Notes: generated by a model not told the origin, from the sequence alone. Positions 1 through 5,741 are shown, numbered from the stretch's first letter. The stretch: DNA of 5,741 nt from JBGOUV01 sp041477815 (GCA_041477815.1 JBGOUV010000423.1:1-5741), one strand, 5' to 3'. Numbers and translations: made by a program.

Positions 1-1017
1 CGAATTGGTGGAAAAGTCTCCCCGCCGCTCGGCAGCCGACAGCGTCAGCTCGCGGATGTTGCCCGGGGCCTGGCGGATCGTCAGCTTCTGGTAGCCCATG
101 AAGCCGAAGAGCTTGTTCTTGACGAACGGCCCGCCCACAGTGAAGCCGAACTGATTCCGCTTCAACTGGTCGCGCGAGCGCGAGAAGAAGTTGCTGGCGT
201 TGAGCTCGGTATTTCGAACGAACCAGAAGGCATCGCCATGGATCTGATTGGTGCCGGACTTGGTCACCACGTTCAGCGCGCCGCCCGAAAGCCCGCCCTG
301 CTCGACTCCCATGTTGCTGGTTTGGGCGCTGAACTCCTGCACCGCGTTGGGGAACGGGAAGTCCAGGTTATCGTTCACCAGGTCGTCCATGTTGGTGCCG
401 CCATCGAGCGTATACCGCAGGTTGTTGTTGCGGGAGCCGTTGACGCTGACTTCCTTCTGGCCCCGGGGACGCCAGGCGCTGCCGCCTTGATCGCCGGTGT
501 TGCTGCCCACCGGGGTCACTCCCGGCGCCAGCAGGACCAAGTCCGCCGGGTTGCGCCCGTTCAGGGGCAGCTCGACCACGCGCCTCTGATCCACGGTGTG
601 GTTCAGGGTGGCCAGGCGGGTATCCACCGAGGTGACCATAGCTTCCACGGTGACCGTCTCCTGGACATTGCCGACTTCCAGCGCGGCGTCCACCCGGATA
701 TTCTCGTTGGCCTGCAGAAGGATGCCGGTGCGCTCGTACTTTCGAAAGCCGGGCTGCTCCACGGTCAAGTTATAGGACCCCACCTGCAGCAGCGAAAAGC
801 CGAAGCCGCCATTAGAGTCGGCATTGGCCCTGCGGGTCTGGCCCGTAGCCGTGTTCGTGATCGTCACCTGGGCTCCCGGCACCATAGCCGCCTGCGCGTC
901 CGTTACCGTTCCGGTCAGAGAGGCGGTGTCGCGAGCCTGCCCGTATAAGAGACCAGTCCCTAAGAGCCCGGCCAAAGCCACTAAGCCAAGCAACCTGCTA
1001 CGTCCATGTTTTTTCAT
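1..1017 (-). CDS. TonB-dependent receptor with carboxypeptidase-regulatory-like N-terminal domain (partial, C-terminus outside window)
   Basis: This is the first 339 codons of an outer-membrane receptor; the frame stays open to base 1. Translating the minus strand from the ATG at 1017 gives a signal peptide (residues 1-28, basic start, Leu/Gly-rich core, likely cut after GQA). Residues about 31-115 form a CarboxypepD_reg-like beta-sandwich (SLTGTVTD, PGAQVTITNTATG, VGSYNLTVEQPGF). A plug-like region follows, with VVELPLNGRNPADLVLLAPG near 147-166 and GGALNVVTKSGTNQIHGDAF near 245-263, and then the first barrel strands (RNQFGFTVGGPF, near 288-298). This layout is that of the Oar/Cna-B-type receptors that are greatly expanded in Acidobacteriota and usually exceed 1000 residues. 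The family takes up or binds large substrates in a TonB-dependent way; the ligand is unknown here. A GAGG Shine-Dalgarno (1028-1031) lies 10 bases before the ATG, below its own promoter. The family call is secure; the function is inferred. Confidence 0.93.
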   Translation of the reverse strand, partial: MKKHGRSRLLGLVALAGLLGTGLLYGQARDTASLTGTVTDAQAAMVPGAQVTITNTATGQTRRANADSNGGFGFSLLQVGSYNLTVEQPGFRKYERTGILLQANENIRVDAALEVGNVQETVTVEAMVTSVDTRLATLNHTVDQRRVVELPLNGRNPADLVLLAPGVTPVGSNTGDQGGSAWRPRGQKEVSVNGSRNNNLRYTLDGGTNMDDLVNDNLDFPFPNAVQEFSAQTSNMGVEQGGLSGGALNVVTKSGTNQIHGDAFWFVRNTELNASNFFSRSRDQLKRNQFGFTVGGPFVKNKLFGFMGYQKLTIRQAPGNIRELTLSAAERRGDFSTNS

Positions 1018-1039
1018 TCTGACTAAACCTCGTATACCA

Positions 1040-1069
1040 GTTATAGAAGGTCCGGATGCTCCAGGTCAA
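1040..1069 (-). promoter_or_regulatory. Sigma-70-type promoter of the TonB-dependent receptor gene
   Basis: On the minus strand, TTGACC (1064-1069) and TATAAC (1040-1045) each match the -35 and -10 consensus at five of six positions and are 18 bases apart. Transcription would start near 1033, giving a very short leader that begins just before the GAGG ribosome site at 1028-1031 and the ATG at 1017. The promoter lies wholly in the 76-base gap after the upstream gene, so the receptor can be transcribed separately from that operon. Predicted by eye only. Confidence 0.6.
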
Positions 1070-1093
1070 GCCTCCGGCCACAATAATTTGTTG

Positions 1094-1954
1094 TTAACGT
1101 GAGTAAAAAAGAAACAGTCCCGCCATGGCGTCGATGGGGGCTTGGGTGGGATTCTCGTAAACCGCCGTGATCCGGTAGGTTTCTCCGGCCCGCACTGGAT
1201 AGCCCTCCGCGCTCGAATAGACCTCCCGCGGGCGGCCTTTCCAGACTCGTTCCTGCCGTGTTGCGTTATACAACTCCAGGAACTCGCCGTAAGGGTGGAT
1301 GTGAATCCCGAGGAAGTGGATCCGCCCATCGAAGGGCGCCTGGAACGTCATCTGCTTCTCGTCCCGCCCCGGCGGGACGAAGTACAGATGCGGCACCTGG
1401 ACGCTCCGCAGCGTCGAATAGATGCGCCGCAGCGGCTTCCGAGCGTCTTTCTCCCGTATCACCCACAGGGTCACCTTCATGGCCACCCGGGTGGGGTCGG
1501 CGCCCCGATTGTTGAACATGGGCATCCAGTGCAGGTTCTCCTCGGGAGTCAGCCGGATCCCCAAACCCTCCGGCAGCCGCACCTCCGGCGTGTAGTGGTC
1601 CGAATAGACGGCCAGCATCTCCTGATCCTGCCGCTGCACCACCCGCTGGTCGCCGAAGAAGGTGTGGCACAGGTAGTTCGCCAGCGGCGCCTTTCCCTGG
1701 GCATCCAATACTTCCGTCCGGTACGCAATCACCCACACCGGTTCGGCAAACCGGTAATCCTTCATGGCGTGGGGCAAATGATGCGCCAGCGACCCCGGCT
1801 CCAGCTCCAGCAGCGGCGTCGAGAACTCCACCTCGCTGACCGCGCCATACTCGCTGGTTGCCGCCGACGGCCGAAACTGCGTCAACGGCTCGGTGGCCGC
1901 GGCGGCCACCGCCACCCCCGCCACCAGCCAACACCCCGCCGCCAATGAACGCAC
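1094..1954 (-). CDS. Secreted protein with PHM/DBH-like (copper type II monooxygenase-like) fold
   Basis: A protein of about 286 residues with an N-terminal signal peptide (hydrophobic stretch to about AAAAT-EP, residue 23). Numbering here counts from the TTG at 1960. The GTG at 1954 is preferred because AGGA (1963-1966) sits 8 bases before it but only 2 bases before the TTG. The C-terminal part recalls the CuB domain of peptidylglycine/dopamine monooxygenases: GIHIHPYGEFLELYN carries the His-X-His pair (220, 222), and DAMAGLFLFY (Met279) fits the Met-ligand segment of that family. In the N-terminal half, YLCHTFF (Cys98-His99) falls where those enzymes have His-His, and LPEGLGIRLTPEENLHWMPM precedes a Met (148) where the third CuA His is expected. 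So CuB looks kept and CuA changed. Copper binding and oxidase activity are inference from remembered family motifs. It lies 80 bases after the DUF1501 gene on the same strand, probably co-transcribed. It could equally be a non-catalytic relative. Confidence 0.72.
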   Translation of the reverse strand: MRSLAAGCWLVAGVAVAAAATEPLTQFRPSAATSEYGAVSEVEFSTPLLELEPGSLAHHLPHAMKDYRFAEPVWVIAYRTEVLDAQGKAPLANYLCHTFFGDQRVVQRQDQEMLAVYSDHYTPEVRLPEGLGIRLTPEENLHWMPMFNNRGADPTRVAMKVTLWVIREKDARKPLRRIYSTLRSVQVPHLYFVPPGRDEKQMTFQAPFDGRIHFLGIHIHPYGEFLELYNATRQERVWKGRPREVYSSAEGYPVRAGETYRITAVYENPTQAPIDAMAGLFLFYSR

Positions 1955-1960
1955 TCTCAA

Positions 1961-2040
1961 GATCCTACCATGTGGAAGCTGTCGGGCATCCTGGTGCGGG
2001 CCAAGGTCCAGGCCCAGGCCGAAATGGCGTTGGCCGCATC
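1961..2040 (-). other. Intergenic gap within the operon, with a Shine-Dalgarno site
   Basis: Eighty bases separate the DUF1501 stop from the next gene. The only signal seen is AGGA at 1963-1966, which favours the GTG at 1954 as the downstream start. No U-tract terminator and no convincing promoter are visible, which fits read-through transcription. Confidence 0.4.
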
Positions 2041-3473
<1,433 letters not shown>

Positions 3474-3477
<4 letters not shown>

Positions 3478-3806
3478 GCGTTCAGTCCGTGGAAAGGATT
3501 CACCACGCGTACACCCAGGATCTCCTGTCCGTGGTTCAGGTCTTCAGTATACAGCGTCCGGGCCCCGGAGCGGGAGGCGGCCACAACGATGAGGGCGTCC
3601 CAGAAGGAAATCACGGCGTCGCGCGACAACACCGCCGCGGCTCGCACCGCCGAGTAGTCGATGTTCAGTAGCGACCACGTGGACAGATCGTCCAGGTGCT
3701 TCAGAGCCTCCTCGGAGGCAGACGGATGCCGCGCCAGGCGCGTCAGGGTCACGAACAATTCTTGCAGTACCTGAGTGCTGACGCGCATTCGCATAGCGGT
3801 CATCAA
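3474..3806 (-). CDS. PIN-domain (VapC-like) ribonuclease, N-terminally truncated and probably inactive
   Basis: The 110 residues match the middle and end of a PIN-domain toxin: VSTQVLQELFVTLTR (Glu16), ISFWDALIVVAA (Asp70) and LYTEDLNHGQ (Asp89), which are three of the four acidic metal-binding residues. The first strand with its DTN-type Asp is missing. Upstream of the listed start the same frame stays open to 3866 and reads AARRLIDELM, which suits the PIN helix before STQVLQE, so the gene once extended further. It has no ATG there and meets a stop at 3867-3869. The first codon listed is TTG; an ATG follows at 3803-3801. Full-length relatives have about 135-145 residues and cleave RNA as partners of an antitoxin. 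No antitoxin gene is visible. The gene's 3' end overlaps the DUF1501 start by 4 bases, so translation of the remnant may still feed DUF1501. The family call is good; inactivity is inference. Confidence 0.8.
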
Positions 3807-3862
3807 TTCATCGATCAGCCTTCGAGCTGCGGCCTCCCGCTGGAAAGCGCAGATTAGAGTCC

Positions 3863-3893
3863 TGACTCAAGAGATTGTAATGTAGTTGAGTCA
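3863..3893. repeat. Perfect 8-bp inverted repeat with 15-base spacer at the operon/mobile-DNA border
   Basis: TGACTCAA (3863-3870) and TTGAGTCA (3886-3893) are exact inverted copies around a 15-base A/T-rich spacer. The repeat lies where recognisable PIN coding sequence ends and before the integrase remnant begins. There is no U-tract, so a terminator is unlikely. It could be a regulator binding site, a recombinase site remnant or chance. Confidence 0.5.
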
Positions 3894-4344
3894 AGTTTTC
3901 AGCAGGCCACGAGTCTTTCCTCTTCGCAGCAACGGTCAATCTCATGGGCGAGAACTGCTTGCAGCTCTCCCCTGTCGACCGGAGCCATCTCCCGGATCAT
4001 GCCCGATCTTCAGACCCGGCGGGAATATACCTCGTCGGTCTGAGCCGGAGTCTCCTAAGGAACTAGCTAGCTATAACTACGAGGGGAACCTGCTGCGCCG
4101 GTTTATCAAGCCGGTTGGCATGGCCCTCGGGCTCCCGTGGCTGAGTTGGCACGTGTTCCGCCACACTCACGCTGCCCTGGGCGAGCAGATCGGCATGGCG
4201 GTGTCCGACCGCCAGGCCCAGATGGGTCATGGAGACGTTCGGATGACCCTGCTCTACACTCACTCGGATCTCAGCCGCCGGCGGGCTGCCGTCGAGACCA
4301 TGACGGATCGGCTGATGGGGCAGGCCAGTGCGGCGGTAAACTGA
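3886..4344 (+). pseudogene. Tyrosine recombinase/phage integrase, C-terminal catalytic fragment
   Basis: The last 90 residues or so are the catalytic end of a tyrosine recombinase. NLLRRFIKPVGMALGLPW leads into WHVFRHTHAALG (His89-x-x-Arg92), then AQMGHGDVRMTLLYTHSDL with His115 and the nucleophile Tyr124, followed by a charged tail. The first catalytic Arg and the Lys-bearing hairpin are not found, and the N-terminal and core-binding domains are absent; full enzymes have about 350-400 residues. Recognisable homology starts near base 4070. The upstream 180 bases of the open frame (starting at TTG 3886 after a TAG) look unlike integrase, and I found no integrase coding in the two other plus frames there. 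It ends 62 bases before a tRNA-Val fragment, the usual position of an island integrase beside its attachment site. Almost certainly non-functional. Confidence 0.82.
3899..4000 (-). other. Short reading frame (33 codons), unrecognised, protein-like
   Basis: From the ATG at 4000 the minus strand reads MIREMAPVDRGELQAVLAHE and continues with an acidic, Cys-containing tail to a TGA at 3899-3901. The composition looks like an amphipathic coding helix. ELQAVLAHE faintly recalls the M48/M56 peptidase helix, but the second His of HExxH is absent. It precedes the truncated PIN gene on the same strand. The ribosome site is weak. It may be a gene fragment or chance; I assign no function. Confidence 0.2.
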
Positions 4345-4406
4345 AGGGTTTTGACACTATGAATGACACTAACCTTGGTCTGGCAGTGCTGTAAGTCGTT
4401 GAAAAA
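4345..4406 (+). repeat. Spacer between integrase end and tRNA-Val fragment, with paired TGACACTA repeats
   Basis: TGACACTA occurs at 4352-4359 and 4364-4371, one helical turn or so apart (12-base period). Paired short direct repeats beside an integrase and an attachment site recall arm-type integrase or excisionase sites. That role is conjecture. No gene is seen in the spacer. Confidence 0.3.
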
Positions 4407-4456
4407 TGGTGGGCGCGACAGGACTCGAACCTGTGACCTCCTGCGAGTGAAGCAAA
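4407..4456 (-). tRNA. tRNA-Val(CAC) fragment: anticodon arm, T arm and 3' acceptor strand only
   Basis: Reading the minus strand, an anticodon arm TTTGC-TTCACTC-GCAGG (4456-4440) shows T33 and anticodon CAC. It is followed by the variable loop AGGTC (4439-4435), a perfect T stem ACAGG/CCTGT around TTCGAGT, the acceptor strand CGCGCCC, discriminator A and an encoded CCA (4409-4407). The D arm and the 5' acceptor strand (expected GGGCGCG) are absent upstream, so it cannot fold as a tRNA. Position 37 is T rather than the usual purine, and two stem pairs are G-T, both signs of decay or of an imperfect attachment-site copy. Sitting 62 bases past the integrase end, it fits an att site left by integration into a tRNA-Val gene. 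The isotype rests on anticodon CAC and discriminator A. Confidence 0.78.
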
Positions 4457-4494
4457 CCGACAACCTTTTGTTTTCATAACGTTGCAGGCCGGAA

Positions 4495-4674
4495 ATGGAC
4501 GGTAAGTGGACAGAAACCGCGGTGGGCCGTCCTCCCAAACCAAATCTGCCACGCCTCGGGCCCTTTCTTGATGGAGAAGACGTGCCGGCGAAAATCGCCT
4601 ATGTAAGGGGGGGCCAGTTCTCGGTACCGCGCTTCCATACGGTAGGGACACGGGTTGGGCTTGTTATTTCTTAG
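4495..4674 (+). other. Unrecognised 59-codon reading frame between the two tRNA fragments
   Basis: An ATG at 4495, with AGG 6 bases before it (4486-4488), opens a frame that begins MDGKWTETAVGRPPKPNLPR and ends at TAG 4672-4674, directly against the tRNA-Ala half. The start is hydrophilic and protein-like, but the latter part overlaps the tRNA-like 5' sequence. No family is recognised. It may be a remnant of an island gene cut at the attachment site, or chance. Confidence 0.2.
4611..4638 (+). other. tRNA-Ala 5'-half-like sequence, degenerate
   Basis: GGGCCAG (4611-4617) can pair with the acceptor strand CAGGTCC at 4709-4715 at six of seven positions, including a G3-U70-type pair, the classic alanine identity element. 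GGTACCGCGCTTCCAT (4623-4638) resembles the D-loop GG, the end of the D arm and the 5' anticodon stem CTTCC plus AT expected for the partner 3' half. The D region is about 5 bases short and cannot form a normal D stem. It may be a decayed 5' half separated by 38 bases from its 3' half, or a chance match. Confidence 0.35.
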
Positions 4675-4719
4675 ATGGCATGGAAGAGGTCGAGAGTTCG
4701 AATCTCTCCAGGTCCACCA
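4675..4719 (+). tRNA. tRNA-Ala(GGC) fragment: anticodon loop to CCA end
   Basis: The sequence gives the anticodon loop ATGGCAT (anticodon GGC, T33, A37; the same loop as in E. coli tRNA-Ala GGC), the 3' anticodon stem GGAAG, variable loop AGGTC, T stem GAGAG/CTCTC around TTCGAAT, acceptor strand CAGGTCC with U70, discriminator A and CCA (4717-4719). The bases directly before the loop (CTTAG) do not pair with GGAAG, so similarity begins at the loop, a usual crossover point for tyrosine recombinases. This suggests an attachment-site copy rather than a working tRNA. It points away from the tRNA-Val fragment, so it belongs to a second integration event. A degenerate 5'-half-like stretch lies 38 bases upstream. 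Confidence 0.8.
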
Positions 4720-4909
4720 CGCCTTTCCAAAGACTTACCGCCTATTGGTGCGCCCAACTGGCCCTTTCTGGAGTCCAACCGGAGTCCATGTCGGCGCGGG
4801 TGGCCGCCACGCCGCCATCGGTCCCGCGAACAGTCCCCCGTCGGTTTCTGCGATATTGCAGATTCTCGCCGCGCGTCCAAGAGTCAACCTTGGAACGGTT
4901 GTGGAAAAC

Positions 4910-4936
4910 AGCGACGCGAGCGACGCCAGCGACGCA
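4910..4936. repeat. Three tandem copies of the 9-mer AGCGACGCN
   Basis: The copies start at 4910, 4919 and 4928 and differ only in the last base (G, C, A). The unit is a multiple of three, so a coding frame would keep phase and read Ser-Asp-Ala three times in one plus frame. A repeat-length-variable site or a remnant of a low-complexity linker is possible. Confidence 0.75.
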
Positions 4937-5091
4937 GGTCTTTATTTTGAAGGACTTACGGTTGACACTTGCGTGTCGCATCCGCACGGGCTGGGATGCT
5001 GGAGCGTCGGCATGCCCGGACATCTCTGAATCCTGGGGAGTTGCCCGCAATGCGCGTTGGGTTCATTTATTTTGGCCCCCTACTCCAGGGG

Positions 5092-5109
5092 AAAAAGCCG
5101 TTAGGTCCG
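5092..5109 (+). repeat. Near-copy of the left arm of the downstream hairpin
   Basis: The AAAAAGCCGTTAGGTCCG segment repeats the arm AAAAGCGTTAGGTCG at 5138-5152 with extra bases. The copies are about 46 bases apart in the same orientation. It can compete for pairing with the right arm at 5157-5171, giving an alternative, weaker fold. Confidence 0.5.
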
Positions 5110-5137
5110 TTGAAAACAAAGGCTTTCCTGCACCTTG

Positions 5138-5171
5138 AAAAGCGTTAGGTCGACTCCGACCTAACGCTTTT
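5138..5171. terminator. Perfect 15-bp hairpin, bidirectional rho-independent terminator type
   Basis: AAAAGCGTTAGGTCG (5138-5152), loop ACTC (5153-5156) and CGACCTAACGCTTTT (5157-5171) form a perfect stem. A four-A run on the left and a four-T run on the right make it usable in both directions, though the T-tract is short. No convincing gene ends here, so it may have belonged to a lost gene, or be a small mobile hairpin. Confidence 0.7.
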
Positions 5172-5347
5172 GAGGGGCCAGGAGGGTGTAGGGGGAGGCA
5201 GATCGCACCGGCTCTGCTCAGTTCTTCGGACCCGCCAGACACCGCGTCGTTGCCGGCGATATCACGTCGTCGGACGGCTCCGCCAAAAACCCGGGGTGGC
5301 CGTGGCGCCGGCGGAACCCAGCGCCCGGATTGTCGCTTCTGAAACGC
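5172..5347. other. No recognisable gene; G-rich start
   Basis: A G-rich stretch (about 5172-5199) opens this region. Open frames on both strands overlap here but show no motif, no good ribosome site and no family resemblance. Confidence 0.4.
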
Positions 5348-5458
5348 TCAACTCGCGGGCGGCCTAGCCGGTGGAGTAGAAGGTCGGTGGGCATAGAAGG
5401 CACTCCTCAACCCGGCATACGCGAATCCAACACTTTTCCGGACGTGCTTTCGATTCAT
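5348..5458 (-). pseudogene. Possible truncated 5' end of a diacylglycerol kinase-like (dgkA) gene
   Basis: From the ATG at 5458 the minus strand reads MNRKHVRKSVGFAYAGLRSA, then loses resemblance and stops after 36 codons. SVGFAYAGLRSAF is close to the N-terminal amphipathic motif of DgkA/undecaprenol kinases (typically S-F-x-Y/F-A-x-x-G-L-x-x-A). An AAGG site lies 6 bases before the ATG, as in a real start. The following RTQxNxRIH segment and the three membrane helices are absent. It could be a chance resemblance of a dozen residues, so the call is tentative. Confidence 0.25.
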
Positions 5459-5577
5459 CACATGCCTTTCGGCACGCTTTGACGGTCTTCGGAAACGGTT
5501 TTCTACACAGTTCTTCTTGCTGAAAGGCTGTCGCCCCCCTCCCAACCTCCAGGCATAATGGGACACGGAAGCATTGG

Positions 5578-5591
5578 TAATCGATCGATTA
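5578..5591. repeat. 14-bp perfect palindrome TAATCGATCGATTA
   Basis: The sequence is its own reverse complement over 14 bases and lies 12 bases before the IS-end-like motif. It could be a dimeric-protein binding site or an insertion target; no adjoining gene supports a regulatory role. Confidence 0.6.
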
Positions 5592-5602
5592 GGATCGCAG
5601 AC

Positions 5603-5629
5603 TGAGGTGGACCCCATCGTTTGGACAGA
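5603..5629. mobile_element. Possible insertion-sequence end (IS3/IS481-like terminal repeat)
   Basis: TGAGGTGGACCCC followed seven bases later by TTGGACA resembles the terminal repeats of IS3/IS481-type elements, which often carry GGACCCC and TGGACA blocks. No transposase coding and no opposite end are in the window, so only the outer end of an element extending to the right, or a remnant, could be present. This is pattern memory, not an alignment. Confidence 0.25.
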
Positions 5630-5669
5630 AATTCGGCGGTCCTTAGATGGTGGAGCGGGCTGACCAAGA

Positions 5670-5687
5670 GGCGGCCCGAAGGCCGCC
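5670..5687 (-). repeat. Stable 7-bp GC hairpin with UUCG tetraloop on the minus strand
   Basis: GGCGGCC and GGCCGCC pair perfectly. Read on the minus strand the loop is C(UUCG)G, one of the most stable RNA tetraloops. There is no following U-tract, so it is not a typical intrinsic terminator; it may end or protect a transcript from an element to the right. Confidence 0.55.
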
Positions 5688-5741
5688 ATCCACTCCGGGC
5701 TTGATTCGGCGCTCGGGTCGCATCCCTGCGTTGCCCTATCC

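Larger units (their letters stand above)
4720..5137. other. No recognisable gene; short repeats only
   Basis: Several reading frames are open here, one of them from 4680 to 5138 on the plus strand, but its first dozen codons are simply the translated tRNA arm and the rest matches nothing I know. Two GGAGTCCA copies lie at 4770-4777 and 4781-4788, and a triple 9-base tandem repeat at 4910-4936. The stop of the 4680 frame (TGA 5136-5138) touches the terminator hairpin, the only hint that the 3' part of this frame might be a gene end. Confidence 0.4.
5459..5741. other. No recognisable gene; palindrome, hairpin and possible insertion-sequence end
   Basis: The stretch holds a 14-bp palindrome (5578-5591), an IS-end-like motif (from 5603) and a GC-rich hairpin (5670-5687). 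The minus frame that is open across 5459-5689 shows no domain. The last 50 bases look unremarkable. Confidence 0.35.

Noticed and set aside
238..948. 236-codon plus-strand frame
   Set aside because: It is antisense to the TonB receptor, whose translation shows unmistakable family motifs.
1094..1960. Lipoprotein signal (LAAGC at residues 6-10) in the PHM-like protein
   Set aside because: The Cys comes before the hydrophobic core instead of after it, so an ordinary signal peptide is more likely.
1970..2040. Small plus-strand frame starting MWKLSGILVRAKVQAQAEMA
   Set aside because: It looks protein-like in the gap but has no ribosome site and runs antisense into DUF1501.
3866..3894. Minus-strand TTGACT and TACAAT as a promoter for the PIN remnant
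   Set aside because: The two boxes are only 9 bases apart, too close for a sigma-70 promoter.
4440..4490. CCTGC upstream of the tRNA-Val fragment as a displaced 5' anticodon stem
   Set aside because: Only five bases match and no D arm or 5' acceptor strand accompanies it, unlike the tRNA-Ala case.
4260..4651. Minus-strand frames reading SQVRVLSRPP and GHRFESCRAHH
   Set aside because: These peptides are the well-known translations of tRNA T-arm sequence; the frames cross the tRNA-Val fragment and are not genes.
4655..5138. Plus-strand frames starting over the tRNA-Ala half (EVESSNLSRST, RSRVRISPGPP)
   Set aside because: The starts are translated tRNA, no family is recognised downstream, and three frames overlap. 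Only the stop touching the hairpin at 5138 gives the 4680 frame weak support.
5172..5199. G-quadruplex candidate
   Set aside because: There are only three runs of three or more G; a fourth would need a two-G run, so the signal is marginal.

Overview
The window looks like a chromosomal segment of an Acidobacteriota bacterium, most likely of the Solibacteres/Bryobacterales type. The clues are a TonB-dependent receptor with an N-terminal carboxypeptidase-regulatory-like domain, a Tat-exported DUF1501 protein, high GC content, and an integrase tail of the kind common in that group. This placement is inferred from gene types only.

Left part (1-3866, all on the minus strand): reading in the direction of transcription there is a PIN-domain gene that has lost its 5' end, a DUF1501 protein whose start overlaps the PIN stop by ATGA, a secreted protein resembling the copper-binding C-terminal domain of peptidylglycine/dopamine monooxygenases, and the first 339 codons of a large outer-membrane receptor that runs off the left edge. 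The receptor has its own good sigma-70-type promoter in the gap before it. The first three genes read as one transcription unit. The exported products suggest cell-envelope or periplasmic work, but no substrate can be named from sequence.

Right part (about 3867-5741): gene-poor mobile-element debris. It holds the catalytic C-terminal end of a tyrosine recombinase (plus strand), a 3' part of a tRNA-Val(CAC) on the minus strand, and a 3' half of a tRNA-Ala(GGC) on the plus strand. The two tRNA pieces are back to back with their CCA ends pointing outwards, about 220 bases apart. Beyond them are a 9-base tandem repeat, a perfect 15-bp hairpin terminator with a near-copy of its left arm, a possible broken dgkA start, and a possible insertion-sequence end near 5603. 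This is best read as a repeatedly used, decayed tRNA integration hot spot whose left border cuts into the PIN gene.

I see no CRISPR array, rRNA or complete mobile element, and no clear new system. The most unusual items are the paired outward-facing tRNA fragments, the interrupted tRNA-Ala-like sequence, the copper protein with a changed first metal site, and the coupling of DUF1501 to a PIN gene instead of its usual DUF1549/DUF1553 partner.
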